From the NCBI RefSeq assembly GCF_021390545.1, contig NZ_JAJUWR010000003.1:186001-250000 (forward strand): 64,000 nucleotides of DNA, in the 5' to 3' direction. Source of the stretch: Algoriphagus sp. AGSA1 (lineage in GTDB: Bacteria > Bacteroidota > Bacteroidia > Cytophagales > Cyclobacteriaceae). This document shows, piece by piece, positions 61,989 through 64,000 of this stretch. The notes below the pieces were generated by a model that made no database searches, was not told the origin of the DNA, and saw only the letters and a list, made by a program, of their open reading frames with translations. The position numbers and the translations under genes were made by a program. Numbering within the stretch: position 1 is the first letter of the stretch; each line of letters begins with the position of its first letter.

Positions 61989-63542
61989 TCAACTCTTCCT
62001 GTAGCGTGGAGAAATCGAAAGTGACCAATGCACTGAACCTGCAATCTTGTATTTGATCTGCTTGAGGTATTTCAGTATACCACTGTTTTCAGGCTTGTAT
62101 TCCTCTCTCCATCTTCTTTCCAGCACCATAAATTCCTCCAGTGTTTCCGCATGCAGGTTCAAAATTTCCTGCTGGGCCTCTTTGAAACTCATTCCTTTAT
62201 GTTGCATCAATAATGCCACGGCATTCATAAAATCACCTCTATCAGTTTCTTTTTGGTAAGATATCAAGTCGTTGGATAAGTAGATCAGCTTGGCAGCCTG
62301 CACACGGAGATCGGATGTTTCTTTCCAATCAAAAGAATCACTTGAAAAATTCTCACTTGATTCAAAGGCACAAAGGGCCAAGGCTAGATTTCCTCCTGAA
62401 AAAGCTGGCCTGATATCCTGGTATTCTTCCCAACTAGGCAGAGTCTTTTTGTCCTTAAATTCCGCTTCAATTTTATTCTTCTGCATATAATTCAGAACCT
62501 CAGAAAAAATCAGCCCCTTGAGTTCTTTATTGCCCGAAACCAACCCATCGAATTCTGTGGCCAGATCACTAAAAGCATTAAGGAAAAGGGATATGCGATC
62601 AGGATAAAATCCCAATGGTTTACCCTCCATGACGTTTACAACCCCGGATAGAAGATAATTCCAAAAATCGGCCTTCTGTCCAATATGCAAATCATCTGTC
62701 ATATCATCCATATAAAACAGCCAGAGGTAGAGCTTGGAAATCCAAACCCCTCTTTCAATATCAATTTCCGGATACAGGCAGGAGGACAGGTAGCTGAATT
62801 TCTGATTTTTGTAGTAAGCCACCTCTTCCTTACTCCTTAGGATTGAATGAAAGTGAAATGCCCATGATGCTGTTTGATCTTCGATGTCAGCTGCATCAGT
62901 GTGGACATAGGCAGGAAATGGATAGTGTAGCAATTTTCCAAGTTTTCCACTTTTATCAGCAGGTTTTTTACCAGTGGACTCTTTCTTAATACGTGCTGCT
63001 GTAGCGTAGCTTACCCCCAGAAGGCTCGCCTTTTCATTATTGGTCAGATCATAGGTGAACTTGGGGAACTTCTCTTCAATCACCTTGAGTTTGTCCCGGT
63101 AGTTCATCTGGGTAAATGCATGCCATTCCACATCAGAATGTCGGACTTTTGCAATCTGGGATTTTGAAAAGTCTGTGAACTCAGGTATTTCCTTCAGCAA
63201 TAGCGTTTCATTTGGGTAGGAAAGGCTTATATAAAAAGATTCTCCCAAAGACCTAAAGCGATATTTACTGGGTATCTGTGTTTGATAGGATTCAAAATCC
63301 ATAAAGACATCACCCGGAAAGTAGAGTCTGGACAACTTACCCATATAGTACATCCCGATCATTCCTTCCACCAGAAACCTGGATTCGGTTTCCACAGTAC
63401 CGGCATGACGGATGGTAGCTTTTCGTTTAGCATTCCTTATTTCCAGAAATTCACCTACTTTTTCAAAAGCATTATCACTCACTTTACCTTCCAGTCCGAA
63501 AAGTTTCTTTAAAAACGTTGGATCCAAATCATACCCATTCAT
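61989..63542 (-). CDS. Crp/Fnr-like sensor-HTH fused to class I terpene synthase domain
   Basis: This 517-residue protein joins two unrelated modules. Residues about 15-140 match a Crp/Fnr cNMP-binding-type domain (FLVEGMIGMYYMGKLSRLYF, PGDVFMDFESY). Residues about 148-188 form a Crp-type HTH (LTNNEKASLLGVSYATAARI KK). After a basic linker, residues about 206-517 are a class I terpene synthase fold. The Asp-rich motif DDMTDD is at 279-284. The effector Arg378 is exactly 46 residues before the NSE motif NDLISYQKE (424-432), and Arg513-Tyr514 form the C-terminal RY pair. All catalytic signatures of bacterial terpene cyclases are therefore kept. It heads an operon with two RteC genes. The cNMP pocket may be degenerate; a real ligand is unknown. 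Confidence 0.85.
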   Translation of the reverse strand: MNGYDLDPTFLKKLFGLEGKVSDNAFEKVGEFLEIRNAKRKATIRHAGTVETESRFLVEGMIGMYYMGKLSRLYFPGDVFMDFESYQTQIPSKYRFRSLGESFYISLSYPNETLLLKEIPEFTDFSKSQIAKVRHSDVEWHAFTQMNYRDKLKVIEEKFPKFTYDLTNNEKASLLGVSYATAARIKKESTGKKPADKSGKLGKLLHYPFPAYVHTDAADIEDQTASWAFHFHSILRSKEEVAYYKNQKFSYLSSCLYPEIDIERGVWISKLYLWLFYMDDMTDDLHIGQKADFWNYLLSGVVNVMEGKPLGFYPDRISLFLNAFSDLATEFDGLVSGNKELKGLIFSEVLNYMQKNKIEAEFKDKKTLPSWEEYQDIRPAFSGGNLALALCAFESSENFSSDSFDWKETSDLRVQAAKLIYLSNDLISYQKETDRGDFMNAVALLMQHKGMSFKEAQQEILNLHAETLEEFMVLERRWREEYKPENSGILKYLKQIKYKIAGSVHWSLSISPRYRKS

Positions 63543-63835
63543 GATGATGACTGTTTAGATTACACAGTACTTCCGATAACAAAACTCCTTGCCAGAGCTT
63601 ACATTTAAATTGCCTTTACAGTTGGAGATCCAACTGCCGAACTTGCTTAGTTCTATTATTCACTAAAAAAACAGTAGTCCAGTTTAAAATTCCGACATCT
63701 AAAAACCAACTAATCAATCACTTATTTTTCAAAACCATCTAAAATTGTATAATTGATACACTTTTTAAGTTTATCACCCACCTTGTGAATTCTGGATTTT
63801 TATAATACCCAACTTTCCATCGAACATTAAAATGA
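63543..63835. other. Divergent region between terpene-synthase fusion and MauE-like gene
   Basis: About 290 bases without an ORF, AT-rich, expected to hold the promoters of both divergent genes. A TTTTG element at about 63582-63587 (minus) might be a -33 box, but no TAnnTTTG follows at the right distance. No strong repeats are seen. Confidence 0.45.
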
Positions 63836-64000
63836 ATGGAAAACACAGAAAAATCAGCTATCCCAAGCATCCTGCTGATCCTCTTATGGACCTATACTGG
63901 AATTGACAAAATCCTACACTGGCAGGACAGCAGAAAAGCATTCCATAACCAGACCTTTCCTGCAGAGCTGGCAGAAGTACTGGCCTATGCAGTACCGACT
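63836..64000 (+). CDS. MauE/DoxX-like membrane protein, partial (N-terminus)
   Basis: The ATG at 63836 opens a frame running to the window end (55 codons). An overlapping ATG at 63832 is in another frame and soon stops. The first helix SILLILLWTYTGIDKILHWQ, followed by SRKAFHNQTFPAELAEVLAY, is the start of the MauE/DoxX redox-associated membrane family. The 3' end and neighbours are unseen, so function is uncertain. Confidence 0.7.
   Translation, partial: MENTEKSAIPSILLILLWTYTGIDKILHWQDSRKAFHNQTFPAELAEVLAYAVPT

Larger units (their letters stand above)
26773..64000. mobile_element. ssrA-integrated ICE/IME carrying metal resistance (left part)
   Basis: The segment starts at the tmRNA 3' end and encodes, in order, a tyrosine integrase, decayed mercury-type genes, a copper operon, a divalent-metal efflux operon with an IS, and mobilization genes with a candidate oriT. 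Then come RteC-family regulators and a Crp-terpene-synthase fusion. No type IV secretion (tra) genes are visible, but the element runs past base 64000, so conjugative and merely mobilizable are both possible. The gene content (MobABC-like set, RteC) is typical of Bacteroidota conjugative transposons. Confidence 0.75.

Noticed and set aside
26773..64000. CRISPR arrays or phage structural genes in the element
   Set aside because: No regularly spaced direct repeats and no capsid, tail or terminase-like proteins were seen.
63600..64000. Right attachment site of the element
   Set aside because: No copy of the ssrA 3' sequence is present near the window end; the element continues beyond it.

Overview
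The window is a chromosomal segment of a Bacteroidota bacterium. A Cytophagales/Cyclobacteriaceae (Algoriphagus-like) host is my inference. It rests on TAnnTTTG -7 promoter boxes, the near absence of Shine-Dalgarno sequences, a tmRNA tag ending in YAMAA, DUF3078 and HYC_CC_PP families, and an IntDOT-like integrase. No taxonomic search was run.

Positions 1-26200 look like ordinary chromosome. On the minus strand lie a truncated bicupin protein, a PQQ dehydrogenase with a built-in cytochrome c, and a YdiJ-type FAD/Fe-S dehydrogenase. A plus-strand run follows (DUF218 protein, a small membrane protein, a DUF72 protein). Next come a perfect palindrome and a decayed ATPase fragment, a hipBA toxin-antitoxin operon with four operator palindromes, a very large UPF1/DNA2-type helicase and an SDR. 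After these are RlmD-type rRNA methyltransferase, aminopeptidase P, an M16 protease, an O-methyltransferase, an MltD-like LysM transglycosylase and a DUF3078 outer-membrane protein. dnaX is split by a 10-A run: the zero frame gives a gamma-like product and a -1 shift gives the full tau.

From the 3' end of ssrA (tmRNA, 26374-26772) to the end of the window is a mobile element of integrative conjugative/mobilizable type. It starts with a tyrosine integrase and two decayed mercury/heavy-metal genes. A plus-strand copper operon (29105-43996) follows: HYC_CC_PP protein, CusA-type pump, TolC-type channel, DUF305 protein, CopA multicopper oxidase fused to a CopB-like barrel, CPH-type P1B ATPase, DUF3347 lipoprotein, haem-binding protein, CusB-type adaptor, DUF2911 lipoprotein and PepSY protein. 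A minus-strand divalent-metal operon (54128-44040) comes next: small His-rich protein, CzcA pump fused to its outer-membrane channel, CzcB adaptor, SPC-type P1B-4 ATPase and a CDF-like transporter, the last cut off by an IS1595-family insertion. A tiny metallothionein-like peptide (14 Cys in 38 residues) precedes a SigZ-like sigma factor.

Mobilization genes (coupling protein, MOBP relaxase, ribbon-helix-helix accessory protein) and a candidate oriT occupy 55446-59428. The most unusual locus is 63542-59779. Its first gene encodes a Crp/Fnr-like sensor plus HTH fused to a class I terpene synthase domain that keeps every signature motif. It is followed by two RteC-family regulators and a small membrane protein. 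The far end of the element lies beyond base 64000.
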